Shown piece after piece: positions 13,984 to 22,228 of a stretch of DNA of 36,844 bases. Source of the DNA: Bacteroidales bacterium. Its GTDB lineage: Bacteria > Bacteroidota > Bacteroidia > Bacteroidales > UBA932. The notes beneath the pieces are model-generated. The model saw nothing but the letters and a program-made list of their open reading frames with translations. It ran no database searches and had not been told where the DNA came from. Position 1 is the stretch's first letter; each line of letters opens with the position of its first letter. The DNA lies in assembly GCA_017473705.1 (NCBI GenBank), contig JAFUJQ010000030.1, forward strand, positions 1 to 36,844, in the 5' to 3' direction. Made by a program: the position numbers and the translations under genes.

Positions 13984-15366
13984 TCAGAACGGAAAGCCGG
14001 CCCCGTCCTGCGGGGCTTCCGAGAAAAAACTTCTCACCCTGTTCCAGAATGTATCCTCGGACTCGTCCTTTGGCTCCGGCACAGCAGGCTTTTTGCCCTT
14101 GCTTTCATCTTCCTGAAGCCTCTTCATCATGGCCTGCTGCTGTGCCTCCTTCTCTTCAGCCTTCCTCTGCGCCTCGGCCTTCAGCCGGTCGTAGTCCTCA
14201 GGCTTGTCGATGTCGAAGGTGTCATAGAGATAGTCGTCAGACACCGGAAGCCCTCTGTCCATGAGGTCCTTGACGGCCTGCAACTGTACCGTCTTGTCAG
14301 TGGTCTTGGCCTTGATGAACTGGAAGAGACCTCCGTTCACGTCGATTCCTAGCGATTCGAAGATGCGTCTCATCTTGGGACTGTTGAGAACATCAAGGAT
14401 GTTGTTCTCGTCCTCCTCCTTGATCTCGTCCTCCTCTTCCTGATGCACGGTGCCGAGGGCCTGAGTGCCCGTCGCCTTGGCGTCTGTGGTCAGGGTGTTG
14501 CCGAGCATGGCGATGGACATCTGCGCGTCGCACCTGCTGTCGAGGTTCTTGTACAGGTCGGATGATCCTGTCTTGTTGCCGCTTTCCAGCAGGGTGAGGG
14601 CGCTGTCCTTCGGATGGATGTACACGGCGTTTGCTCCCTGTCTTCTGGCGTCCTCCATGAGCCTCTTCCTGGCTTCCTCGTCTCCGGCGTCATAGGTGTA
14701 CTCGCGGATTGGCATGCCGAAGATCTGACAGAACTGTGCCCAGTCTCCGATGTTGCCGCGCTTGTAGAGCACGCACGGCATGATGGCCGACATGATGCCG
14801 AGCCCGCGGGGATCGTCTCCGATGACGATGGTGTTGCTGAAGGACTCCAGAGGTGCTCCTTCGGTGTCGGACTGGTGGCGTAACACCTGCTGACGGACAG
14901 GGTCGTAGTGCTTGCGGTCGATGAGGTCGTAGGCTATCTGACCGTCATCGTCAAGGTAGAACTGCACCAGGGTGAATCCCCAGAGTTCAGCCTGCACGAT
15001 GTCTTTGCGGAACTTCCTGAACCATGGCTGTCCGAGGACCTCGGCCACCTTGTCGTCCGGCTTGCCGTTGCGCACGAATTCGATGGACTTCCTGCAGGCA
15101 CCGACAAGACGCTTGCGGCGTATTCCGATGAGGTGGGTGTCGGTGAGGAAGGCCGACTGGTACATGTCGTACAGCCTTGCCCTGTTGTACATGTCGATGG
15201 CGGTCGCGCTGGTCAGGGACTGCATGTACGACGCCATGTCGAAGTGGAAGAGTTCTGGAGCCTGGAGAAGGATGTCCAGACGTCTTCTGTCCTCCATTAT
15301 CTGATTGAATCCTCCGGCGATGATCCTTCTGTTCTTGGCCGGTCTTCCCTTGAGTCTGTTTGCCAT
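13984..15366 (-). CDS. Portal protein, DUF935 (Mu gp29-like)
   Basis: A 460-residue protein. The N-terminal half has features of the DUF935 portal family (RKRLVGACRKSIEFV, then WGFTLVQFYLDDDGQIAYDL, and a GDDPRGLGIMSAIMPCVLYK segment). The C-terminal 60 residues are Lys/Glu/Gln-rich and coiled-coil prone. Portals form the DNA entry ring at the head vertex and recruit terminase. The stop abuts the possible non-AUG start of the F-like gene, implying coupled translation. Confidence 0.85.
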   Translation of the reverse strand: MANRLKGRPAKNRRIIAGGFNQIMEDRRRLDILLQAPELFHFDMASYMQSLTSATAIDMYNRARLYDMYQSAFLTDTHLIGIRRKRLVGACRKSIEFVRNGKPDDKVAEVLGQPWFRKFRKDIVQAELWGFTLVQFYLDDDGQIAYDLIDRKHYDPVRQQVLRHQSDTEGAPLESFSNTIVIGDDPRGLGIMSAIMPCVLYKRGNIGDWAQFCQIFGMPIREYTYDAGDEEARKRLMEDARRQGANAVYIHPKDSALTLLESGNKTGSSDLYKNLDSRCDAQMSIAMLGNTLTTDAKATGTQALGTVHQEEEDEIKEEDENNILDVLNSPKMRRIFESLGIDVNGGLFQFIKAKTTDKTVQLQAVKDLMDRGLPVSDDYLYDTFDIDKPEDYDRLKAEAQRKAEEKEAQQQAMMKRLQEDESKGKKPAVPEPKDESEDTFWNRVRSFFSEAPQDGAGFPF

Positions 15367-15389
15367 ATTCGAATAGTTCTAGAATGCTG

Positions 15390-15827
15390 TTAGAAATGTG
15401 TCTCCCTGAATGTGTTGTTCTCGATCTGCCACGGGCTGTTCTCCGCAGCCTCGTCCTCCGGCAGCCTTGGTGCTCCGTGGATGGTCAGTTCTCCTTTCGC
15501 CACTCCCTTGAGCCATTCCACGGCCCTGTCGTAGCGGTCCTTGCGTATCTGCGACATCTTGTACGGGTTGTGGATGCAGAAGATGTGGTAGACCGCGATG
15601 TCCTTTGCCATGGAGAGGACCAGCGGGTGTCTCTCGCTTCCCTCTGCGCCGAAGATCTTCTCGACATCGTATGACTTGTCAAGATATGACTTCATCTCGG
15701 CGATGGCGGTCATCTCGCAGTCCTCGATGATTGTCTGCCCATCCTCCGCATCGCCTCTGAGAAGGCTGTCGAGGATGTCTCTGTGTATGGTGCTGTCGTA
15801 GTCCGACAGTTGGATGAATGTGCTCAT
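15390..15827 (-). CDS. Mu gp36-like (DUF1320-type) head-tail connector
   Basis: A 145-residue helical protein. SLLRGDAEDGQTIIEDCEMT and the later MAKDIAVYHIFCIHNPYKM segment resemble the gp36/DUF1320 family, where a D-x-x-I acidic helix is followed by a core helix bundle and DRYDRAVEWLKGVAKGE. It starts 1 nt after the terminase gene stop. It is placed between terminase and portal, unlike Mu. Confidence 0.65.
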   Translation of the reverse strand: MSTFIQLSDYDSTIHRDILDSLLRGDAEDGQTIIEDCEMTAIAEMKSYLDKSYDVEKIFGAEGSERHPLVLSMAKDIAVYHIFCIHNPYKMSQIRKDRYDRAVEWLKGVAKGELTIHGAPRLPEDEAAENSPWQIENNTFRETHF

Positions 15828-15828
15828 G

Positions 15829-17361
15829 TTACAGTCGTTTGCTATGGTCTATGAGTTCATATGCTGATATGGTGTCCACCTGTGCGGTGGTCTCCCTGAT
15901 CTTGGAGTCGACGATGAACTTCGCTCCCTCTACACAGTCCGGACCGTCGGCGCAGTAAGGAAGGGTGAGTTCGAACATCTTGAACTGGTCTATGAGTTCG
16001 AGCATGTGCGGGTTGCTCTTCTCATCCTCGTTGAAGACAAGGCGTCCCTCCCTGTCCACCGGTTCCAGATTGGCCTCGATGCGTGTGGCCTTGTCTCCTT
16101 TCTTCCTGTCGTCTCCCTTCAGGTGCAGGGATTCTCCCTTCAGGGTGTTCTTGTCACGGACCAGCGGCATGAACACCTGCTCGAAGAATGGATTCTGCAG
16201 GGTGTTGTTCTCCTGGATGAAGTAGACCGGCACCTCGCTTCCGAGGTATTCCTTGAGGGTGTAGAACCATTCGATGTAGTTGTCGTTGCTTTCGCTGGCA
16301 CAGAAGGCCTTGATGACATAGTAGGTGCCCTTGTACCATCCGACCGCGCAGACGGCCTTCTTGGAGTTCTTCTTCTCGGTCTTGTTGTTCGAATAGGCGG
16401 GGTCACCATATACCACGATGAACTTGAACTTGTTCAGCGCAGGCACCTTGCCGAACGGGAGGTTCTTGAAGATCTTGCCCTCGGATATAGGGTTGTTCAT
16501 GTACTCCTGCTGGAATGCCTTCGTGGAGATCTGCTGGCGGATCCTGGCGATGTGCTCAGGCTTGTTCTTCTCCGGCCAACTGCTGTTCCCGTTCTTGTCG
16601 ACGATGTTGATGACGTCCCAGTGGTCAGCCTTCGCTCCTGCTCTTGCGACGCAGGTGTCCTTGGCGATGATGTTTCCGCAGAAGATGATGAGGGTCGGTT
16701 CGGACACCGACTTCGTCGGATAGAGAGCCTCTTCCCACCATTCCCACTTCTTGTCGAGGACGGTCTTGTTCCTGCAGTCCGCGTCTGTGTCGAAGTCGTC
16801 AAGCAGGAGGATGTCCGGACGGACGGCCTCGGCTCTGGATCCTCGCGGTGCGTTGCCCGCACCTATGCCAAGGAAGGAGGCTCCGCACTTGAGGATGAAT
16901 TCGCTGTCGGTCCACTGGCCCATATTGACCTGGTCTCCGTAGAATGCCTTGAGTCTTCCGTTTGCTTCCAGATTGGCCTTGTACGGCCTAAGGAGTCTGA
17001 TGGCGGCGTCCTGTGTCGCGGCGGCAAGGATGACGTTCCTGTTGCGTCCTGTAAGCACTCTGTAGAGCACCACGAACATCACGACAGTGGACTTGGCCAG
17101 TTCTCGGCTCCATGAGAGCACCTCGAACCAGTCGTCGTTGTTGATGAGCCTGTTGATGGCCTTGACATGGAACCGGGCGAAGTCATACTTGGCGTAGTTC
17201 GGAAAGAAGTACCTGATCCATTCGACGGGGTGCTTCTCCAGTTGCGCCTTCTTGCGCATCTTCTCCGATTCGGTCATGCTGACCTCTACGGGCGTGGCGT
17301 TGGCTATATCCTTCAGATATTCCTTCCACTCCTTGAGTCTCTGCTTCTCTTCCTGTGTCAT
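15829..17361 (-). CDS. Terminase large subunit (Mu gp28-like)
   Basis: A 510-residue DNA-packaging motor. A deviant Walker A, SWSRELAKST (83-92), and Walker B, ILLLDDFD (D188/D189), form the ATPase. The nuclease domain begins at VVYGDPAYSN (D320) with further acidic residues in the C-terminal third (CADGPDCVEGAKF). It follows the small-subunit gene by 1 nt. No large missing region is seen. Confidence 0.88.
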   Translation of the reverse strand: MTQEEKQRLKEWKEYLKDIANATPVEVSMTESEKMRKKAQLEKHPVEWIRYFFPNYAKYDFARFHVKAINRLINNDDWFEVLSWSRELAKSTVVMFVVLYRVLTGRNRNVILAAATQDAAIRLLRPYKANLEANGRLKAFYGDQVNMGQWTDSEFILKCGASFLGIGAGNAPRGSRAEAVRPDILLLDDFDTDADCRNKTVLDKKWEWWEEALYPTKSVSEPTLIIFCGNIIAKDTCVARAGAKADHWDVINIVDKNGNSSWPEKNKPEHIARIRQQISTKAFQQEYMNNPISEGKIFKNLPFGKVPALNKFKFIVVYGDPAYSNNKTEKKNSKKAVCAVGWYKGTYYVIKAFCASESNDNYIEWFYTLKEYLGSEVPVYFIQENNTLQNPFFEQVFMPLVRDKNTLKGESLHLKGDDRKKGDKATRIEANLEPVDREGRLVFNEDEKSNPHMLELIDQFKMFELTLPYCADGPDCVEGAKFIVDSKIRETTAQVDTISAYELIDHSKRL

Positions 17362-17362
17362 G

Positions 17363-17866
17363 TCACTTCATCTGTTCTGTGAGGAAAACGTCCCATAACT
17401 TCATGAACTCCCTTGCCTTCTCAAGGTCAGTCCTGCGGAGGAATTCTCCGAACCTGATGCCGGCGTCGATAAGAGACGATATACAGATGTCGTTCTCCAT
17501 CTTCCTGATGGCGTTGGCCAGTTTGACAAGTTTGTCCGCCTCCTGCGGCGTAGGACCTGCCTGCACGGCTTTGTTCGGGTCGTACTTCTTGCTGTTCGGA
17601 TCCAGCCTGTCAAGATCCACCAGCCTTCCTCGCTCGATGACTGTCTGATTGATCATGTCCATCTGCTCGTACAGTCCTCTCAGGATGCTTTCCCTGCCGG
17701 CTGTCATGTATGTCTTCAGTTCATCCCACTTTCCGTCGGCGGCCCAGCGTGAGACGGTCTGCCGGGTGCTGCCGATCTTCTCGGCAATCTCGGCATAGGT
17801 GTATGTGCCCTGGATGTAGAGTTCCTTTGCCAGGCTTCTCTTCTGCTCTGTTGACAGTGTTCCCAT
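17363..17866 (-). CDS. Terminase small subunit (HTH, DUF1804/gp27-like)
   Basis: A 167-residue protein and first gene of the leftward late operon. Residues 18-50 form a clear helix-turn-helix (YTYAEIAEKIGSTRQTVSRW) used for DNA recognition, followed by a long helical oligomerisation region. Adjacent to the large subunit, as usual for a terminase pair. ATG at 17866 follows the mirrored late leader. Confidence 0.8.
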   Translation of the reverse strand: MGTLSTEQKRSLAKELYIQGTYTYAEIAEKIGSTRQTVSRWAADGKWDELKTYMTAGRESILRGLYEQMDMINQTVIERGRLVDLDRLDPNSKKYDPNKAVQAGPTPQEADKLVKLANAIRKMENDICISSLIDAGIRFGEFLRRTDLEKAREFMKLWDVFLTEQMK

Positions 17867-18029
17867 ATATCTCTTTTCAGCAAAGTTGGTAAGACTCTGC
17901 TAAATTGGAAAATATATAATTTATGATACTCTGTGCAATTCACTGTTTTAACTTAATAGATTGAGTATCATAATTTTACGATTTTGCAGAATGCGGAGCA
18001 ATATGCAACTTTGCGGAAAAGAGGTTTTG
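17867..18029. promoter_or_regulatory. Divergent, mirror-image late control region
   Basis: TTATGATACTC (17921-17931) and GAGTATCATAA (17963-17973) are a perfect 11-bp inverted pair. Exactly 32 bp outward from each box lies a second shared element: CAACTTTGC(T/G)GAAAAGAG, at 17871-17888 on the minus strand and 18006-18023 on the plus strand (17 of 18 identical). It lies just before each first start codon. The outer copies look like transcript leaders, the inner boxes like activator sites. Both late operons therefore appear to be switched on together. Confidence 0.7.
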
Positions 18030-19142
18030 ATGAAGAAAGGATTTTTCAATGTGATTCTCCCTGAAACGGCTGACGGTACCGTCGCTGTCCTTCTCTACGG
18101 CTACATCGGCCGTGAGGAGAAGGCCGACGCGGACAGGGTCGTCAGCGAACTGATGTCCCTGTCGTCGACATACAGGAACATCGATGTCAGGATCAACAGT
18201 CTCGGAGGTGAGGTCTTCTCAGGCATGGCGATATTCAACGCTCTGAAGAACTCCACCGCCAATGTCAATATATATGTCGACGGAGTGGCGGCCAGCATGG
18301 CGGGCATCATCGCCTTGTGCGGACGTCCGCTTCACATGTCCAGGTATTCGAGGCTGATGCTTCATCAGGTCACAGGAGGCGTTCACGGGACTTCGGAAGA
18401 GATACGTGCGTATGCCGACGTGGTCGAGCAGTTGACCGACACCCTCGTGACCATGGTCGCGGACAGGTCAGGTCTTGAGGCTGAAGAGGTCCGCAGCCGC
18501 TGGTTCTCCGGCGGTGACCACTGGATGACGGCGCAGGAGGTTCTGGACCTCGGACTTGCAGAGAGCATCTACGACATGAAGGACGGTGCTTCACCTGCTG
18601 CTGACGCGACAGCCGAGGCGATCTATGAATTTACTAACAGGCAGAACTCTCTGCCACTAACAGATACAAACATGGCAATACTCGATGAACTGAAGAAGAA
18701 ATCTTCTTTCCAGAACGCCACAACTGAAGAGCAGGTGCTGGCGAAAATCAATGAACTGGAGAATGACGCGGCGAAGGTGCCGGCACTCCAGGCAAAGGTA
18801 ACGGCATTAGAGAACGAGAAGAAGGAGGCGATGAAGGCGGCACGCACCGCATACCTCGACCAGGCTGTCGCTGACGGACGCATCCAGGCGGCGCAGAAGC
18901 AGCATTTTCTCGCTCTGATGGAACACGATGAGGCCGGTGTCAAGGCTGTGATCGACAGCATGCCGAAGAACTCCGGACGCATCAGTTCGTTCATCGGCTC
19001 AGGCAAGACGGCCAGCACTTCTGCACGTCAGGAACTTGAGGCGATGACATGGGACCAGATCGACAAGGAGGAGCGTCTGGCCGAACTCAAGAACAACTAC
19101 CCTGACCTCTACGAGTTGAAGTTCAACGAACAGTTTAAATAG
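18030..19142 (+). CDS. Head maturation protease (ClpP-like) with scaffold domain
   Basis: A 370-residue protein; ATG 18030 is chosen because it follows the conserved leader, while the longer TTG start would run through the control region. Residues 1-190 are ClpP/S14-like: INSLGGEVFSG, nucleophile S89 (GVAASMAG) and H112 (MLHQ). Residues about 210-370 form a charged coiled-coil region resembling a scaffold, as in Mu gpI, where protease and scaffold share one gene. Followed by the capsid gene after 8 nt. Confidence 0.85.
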   Translation: MKKGFFNVILPETADGTVAVLLYGYIGREEKADADRVVSELMSLSSTYRNIDVRINSLGGEVFSGMAIFNALKNSTANVNIYVDGVAASMAGIIALCGRPLHMSRYSRLMLHQVTGGVHGTSEEIRAYADVVEQLTDTLVTMVADRSGLEAEEVRSRWFSGGDHWMTAQEVLDLGLAESIYDMKDGASPAADATAEAIYEFTNRQNSLPLTDTNMAILDELKKKSSFQNATTEEQVLAKINELENDAAKVPALQAKVTALENEKKEAMKAARTAYLDQAVADGRIQAAQKQHFLALMEHDEAGVKAVIDSMPKNSGRISSFIGSGKTASTSARQELEAMTWDQIDKEERLAELKNNYPDLYELKFNEQFK

Positions 19143-19150
19143 AAGTACAT

Positions 19151-20053
19151 ATGGCACTACAGACAGAAATTTGGATCAAATCCATCGTCGATGGCTTATG
19201 GCCAGAAGATTCGTTCATGAGCAAGGCTGTGAACGACGACCAGTACGTGTCTAACAAGACAGTACACATCCCTAATGCCGGCTCTGCTTCAAAGGTTGAA
19301 ATGGACAGGTCACAACTCCCTGCAGCCTATAAGAAGAGAACCGATTCGGAGATCACATACAGTCTCCACGAGTTCACTACCGATCCGGTGGTCATCCAGT
19401 TCACCGAGAAACTCCAACTCTCGTACTCGAAGAGGGAAAGCGTGCTCAAGGAAGACCGCGCGAACCTCGTGAACCATGTCGCGGAGTATCTGCTTGGCGC
19501 ATGGGCCGAGGGTGTGACGAAGGTCTACGAGACTACAGGTGAGGCTGTGAAGGCTCATACCGCAAGTGCGACCGGCCAGAGAAAGGCGACTACCAAGGAC
19601 GACATCCTCGGACTCATGGCCGAGTTCAATGCCGAGGACATCCCGCAGGAGGGCCGCTATCTCCTTCTTGATGCATTCATGTATCAGGAACTCATCACTA
19701 GTCTGAGCAACAACGAGATGGCCGCATTCCAGGCATGCGCAGACCTCAAGAGAGGCATTCTCGGCAAGTTCGCATCGTTCAACATCATGATGCGTTCGTC
19801 AGTGCTCCGCTATTCGTCAGAAGGAGCGCTCAAGGCCAAGACTGCAGCCGGAGCAGCAGCGGACAACGCGGCAGGCCTCGCATGGTACGAGGGTGCAGTC
19901 AGCCGCTCCAAGGGAGAGGTCAAGATGTTCGCGAGCGAGGGCGATCCTGGCTACTACGGTGACGCATACAGTTTCCTCGTGAATGCCGGTGGTGCTAGAC
20001 GCCGCACCGACAAGAAGGGTGTGTGGGTGCTCCGTCAGGCGGCAGCGGCCTAA
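19151..20053 (+). CDS. Major capsid protein
   Basis: A 300-residue protein, MALQTEIWIKSIVDGLWPED, located directly after the protease/scaffold gene, as capsid genes are. The middle is an alpha/beta region (VVIQFTEKLQLSYSKRESVL) and the C-terminus ends GGARRRTDKKGVWVLR. Size and order fit an HK97-fold capsid in Bacteroidales Mu-like phages. A hairpin after the gene may stabilise this mRNA. Confidence 0.8.
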   Translation: MALQTEIWIKSIVDGLWPEDSFMSKAVNDDQYVSNKTVHIPNAGSASKVEMDRSQLPAAYKKRTDSEITYSLHEFTTDPVVIQFTEKLQLSYSKRESVLKEDRANLVNHVAEYLLGAWAEGVTKVYETTGEAVKAHTASATGQRKATTKDDILGLMAEFNAEDIPQEGRYLLLDAFMYQELITSLSNNEMAAFQACADLKRGILGKFASFNIMMRSSVLRYSSEGALKAKTAAGAAADNAAGLAWYEGAVSRSKGEVKMFASEGDPGYYGDAYSFLVNAGGARRRTDKKGVWVLRQAAAA

Positions 20054-20061
20054 CCTATAAC

Positions 20062-20083
20062 GGTCCCGTCGAAGGGCGGGACC
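20062..20083 (+). other. RNA hairpin after the capsid gene
   Basis: ggtcccg (20062-20068) pairs with cgggacc (20077-20083); the following bases are A-rich rather than T-rich. It is thus not a standard terminator on the + strand. It may protect the capsid mRNA 3' end or lower downstream expression. Confidence 0.5.
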
Positions 20084-20102
20084 ATTAAAAAAATCTTAAG
20101 AC

Positions 20103-21278
20103 ATGCTACCAAAAGTTACAATCAAATATCTGAACGGCCTTCTGGGTACCGTGCCTGACTCTCAGGACGGTCTTCTCGCTCTCGTGCTTCTCGGTGCTTC
20201 TCCTGTCGGAGAGACATTCGTCGAGGGAGTGCCTTACAGGATCTACGGCGTATCGTCGCTGGAAGATCTGGGAGTCACTGAGGAGAACAATGCCCGTCTG
20301 GTGAAGATCGTGCAGGAGTTCTATGCCGAGGCTTCTGAAGGCACGCCTCTGTATGTGGTCGGTTACGCATCGGCTGTCTCGATGACGGCCTTCTGCAACA
20401 AGGATACAGGCAAGATCGTGGAACTCGTGGAGTCTCTCAAGGGTGCTGTCCGCGGCATCGTGGTCGCAGGCACTGCCGAGACCGCAGCCACAGAAGGCGT
20501 CGCTGCCGATGTGCTTACCGCGGTACCTCTTGCTCAGGCTGCAGCGGAACACTGCGCGGAGTCACTGTATGCTCCGGTGTTCGTCATCCTTGAAGGACGA
20601 GCCTTCGCCGACGCCGCCAAACTGCCGGACATGACCGAGCAGGGATACAACCGTGTGGCCGTCGTGCTTGGTGACACCGCAGAAGGAAGCAAGGATGCGG
20701 CCGTGGGTCTTCTTGCAGGACGCATCGCGTCAGTACCTATCCAGAGGAATATCGGAGCGGTGCTGTCAGGACCTCTCAACGCCTCGCAGATGTACATAGG
20801 CTCAGTGCCTGTAGACCGTGCCATGGATGCCGTCAGAACGGCTCATGACAAGGGCTATATCGTGCCGAGAATCCACATCGGACGTCCCGGCTATTACTAT
20901 GCCGATGACGTGATGTGCTGCGACCAGACAGATGACTACGCACACCTGACGGCCCGCAGGACCATCGACAAGGCTGCACGCATCGCATATGACACCCTCA
21001 TCGACTACCTTCTTTCGGAGATCGAGGTCAACGAGGACGGCACCATGCAGCAGCCGGTCGTGAAAGGATGGCAGGCTTCCGTCGAGTCGGCTATAGATGC
21101 GCAGATGACCGCGGCGGGCGAACTGAGCGCGGTGAACGGAAGCGGATGCAGATGTCTCATCGATGCTTCGCAGAATGTCCTGGCCACCGGCGTCATCGAG
21201 GTGACCGTCAAGGTCCTTCCGTACGGATATGCACGTGAGATCGTAGCCAAGATCGGTTTCCTAACCAATAACGCATAG
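20103..21278 (+). CDS. Tail sheath protein (DUF2586-type)
   Basis: A 391-residue protein. It carries the DUF2586 layout: an N-terminal GLLALVLLGASPVGE region, a central alternating strand/helix domain (VAVVLGDTAEGSKDAAVGLL) and a C-terminal domain with RTIDKAARIAYDTLIDYLL and VKVLPYGYAREIVAKIGF. It shows that the phage has a contractile tail. The tube gene follows after 11 nt. Confidence 0.85.
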   Translation: MLPKVTIKYLNGLLGTVPDSQDGLLALVLLGASPVGETFVEGVPYRIYGVSSLEDLGVTEENNARLVKIVQEFYAEASEGTPLYVVGYASAVSMTAFCNKDTGKIVELVESLKGAVRGIVVAGTAETAATEGVAADVLTAVPLAQAAAEHCAESLYAPVFVILEGRAFADAAKLPDMTEQGYNRVAVVLGDTAEGSKDAAVGLLAGRIASVPIQRNIGAVLSGPLNASQMYIGSVPVDRAMDAVRTAHDKGYIVPRIHIGRPGYYYADDVMCCDQTDDYAHLTARRTIDKAARIAYDTLIDYLLSEIEVNEDGTMQQPVVKGWQASVESAIDAQMTAAGELSAVNGSGCRCLIDASQNVLATGVIEVTVKVLPYGYAREIVAKIGFLTNNA

Positions 21279-21289
21279 GAGGACAGAAT

Positions 21290-21706
21290 ATGCCATTTAA
21301 CACAAGAGAATACGAATGGTCTGACGTGAACATCGTCGTGGCCGGAAGGCTGGTCACAGGCATCCGAGGCGTCTCGTACACCTCATCCCAGGAAAAGGAG
21401 GCGCTCTATGCCAAGGGCAACAAGCCGCACGCCATCCAGCGAGGAAACAAGAGTTACTCCGGAAACATCAGACTGCTTCAGAGCGAACTTGAGGCGCTTG
21501 AACTGGCTGCTGGCGGTGATGCCCTCAATGCCTCATTCAACATCATCGTCGCATACGGCAATCCTTCACGGGGTGACATGGTGTCGACTGACCTGCTCAA
21601 GGGATGCGAGATCACTGAGATCCCGAAGACACTCAACCAGAACGACAAGTTCATGGAGGTGGAACTTCCATTCATCATGCTCGATGTCGTTCGCGGATAC
21701 GAATAA
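21290..21706 (+). CDS. Tail tube protein
   Basis: A 138-residue protein with AGGAGG at 21277-21282, 7 nt before ATG. Strand-rich with the segments VAGRLVTGIRGVSYTSSQEK and GNKSYSGNIRLLQSELEAL; the C-terminus has CEITEIPKTLNQNDKFMEVE. Size, fold impression and place right after the sheath fit a Mu gpM-type tube protein. Confidence 0.8.
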   Translation: MPFNTREYEWSDVNIVVAGRLVTGIRGVSYTSSQEKEALYAKGNKPHAIQRGNKSYSGNIRLLQSELEALELAAGGDALNASFNIIVAYGNPSRGDMVSTDLLKGCEITEIPKTLNQNDKFMEVELPFIMLDVVRGYE

Positions 21707-21712
21707 TACCTG

Positions 21713-21737
21713 CGCCTCCGGCAGGTGTCCGGGGGCG
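21713..21737 (+). other. GC-rich hairpin after the tail tube gene
   Basis: cgcctccgg (21713-21721) pairs with ccgggggcg (21729-21737), 9 bp with one G-U pair. The following TTATAAT is not a proper T-tract. Like the hairpin after the capsid gene, it follows a high-copy structural gene and may act as an attenuator or mRNA stabiliser. Confidence 0.5.
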
Positions 21738-21767
21738 TTATAATAACATTCTAACGACAATAGAACT

Positions 21768-22228
21768 ATGGCAGAACAGATTACTCAGGAACAGATCAAC
21801 GACTGGAAGAAGAAGCACGGTGAGGTGATTCTATACACTGTCGATGACAAGGTCGGATACTTCCGCAAGCCTACAAGACAGGAGATCTCCTACGCATCAG
21901 TGGCAAGCAGTCAGATGAAGGACGTCATCAAGTACTCCGAGACCCTGATGAACTCATGCTGGCTCGGAGGTGACAGGGAGATCCTCGACAAGGATGAGTA
22001 CTTCATCGGAGCGATGGGCGTCATCGAGGCTCTTGCAGAAGTCAAGGTCGGAGAAATAAAAAAGTTATAGCGCTGGCAGACGGCCGACCGGACGCGGATT
22101 TCATCGGCTACTTCAACACCATGCTCCGATATTATCTGCATGTAGATCCGGATACGCTGTCTGACCAGCAGTGGGCTACGATGATAGCCCAGTTGACTGA
22201 CATAAGGAAACGGGAATCAGGAAAATGA
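21768..22228 (+). CDS. Tail assembly chaperones with -1 programmed frameshift
   Basis: The zero frame encodes 100 residues and stops at TAG 22068-22070. Just before the stop lies the slippery heptamer A AAA AAG (22058-22064). A -1 slip continues as VIALADGRPDADFIGYF for 54 more codons, ending at 22226-22228, for a product of about 153 residues. This is the conserved arrangement of tail chaperone genes upstream of the tape measure (lambda G/GT, Mu gp41/42). The -1 stop overlaps the tape-measure start (ATGA at 22225-22228). Confidence 0.8.

Noticed and set aside
13385-14116. 243-codon open frame antisense to the F-like and portal genes
   Set aside because: Spans the junction of two convincing leftward genes and has no independent promoter or motif.
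16006-17115. 369-codon open frame antisense to the terminase gene
   Set aside because: It is a shadow of the terminase codons; repeated Leu/Val/Asp runs reflect complementary codon bias, with no family resemblance.
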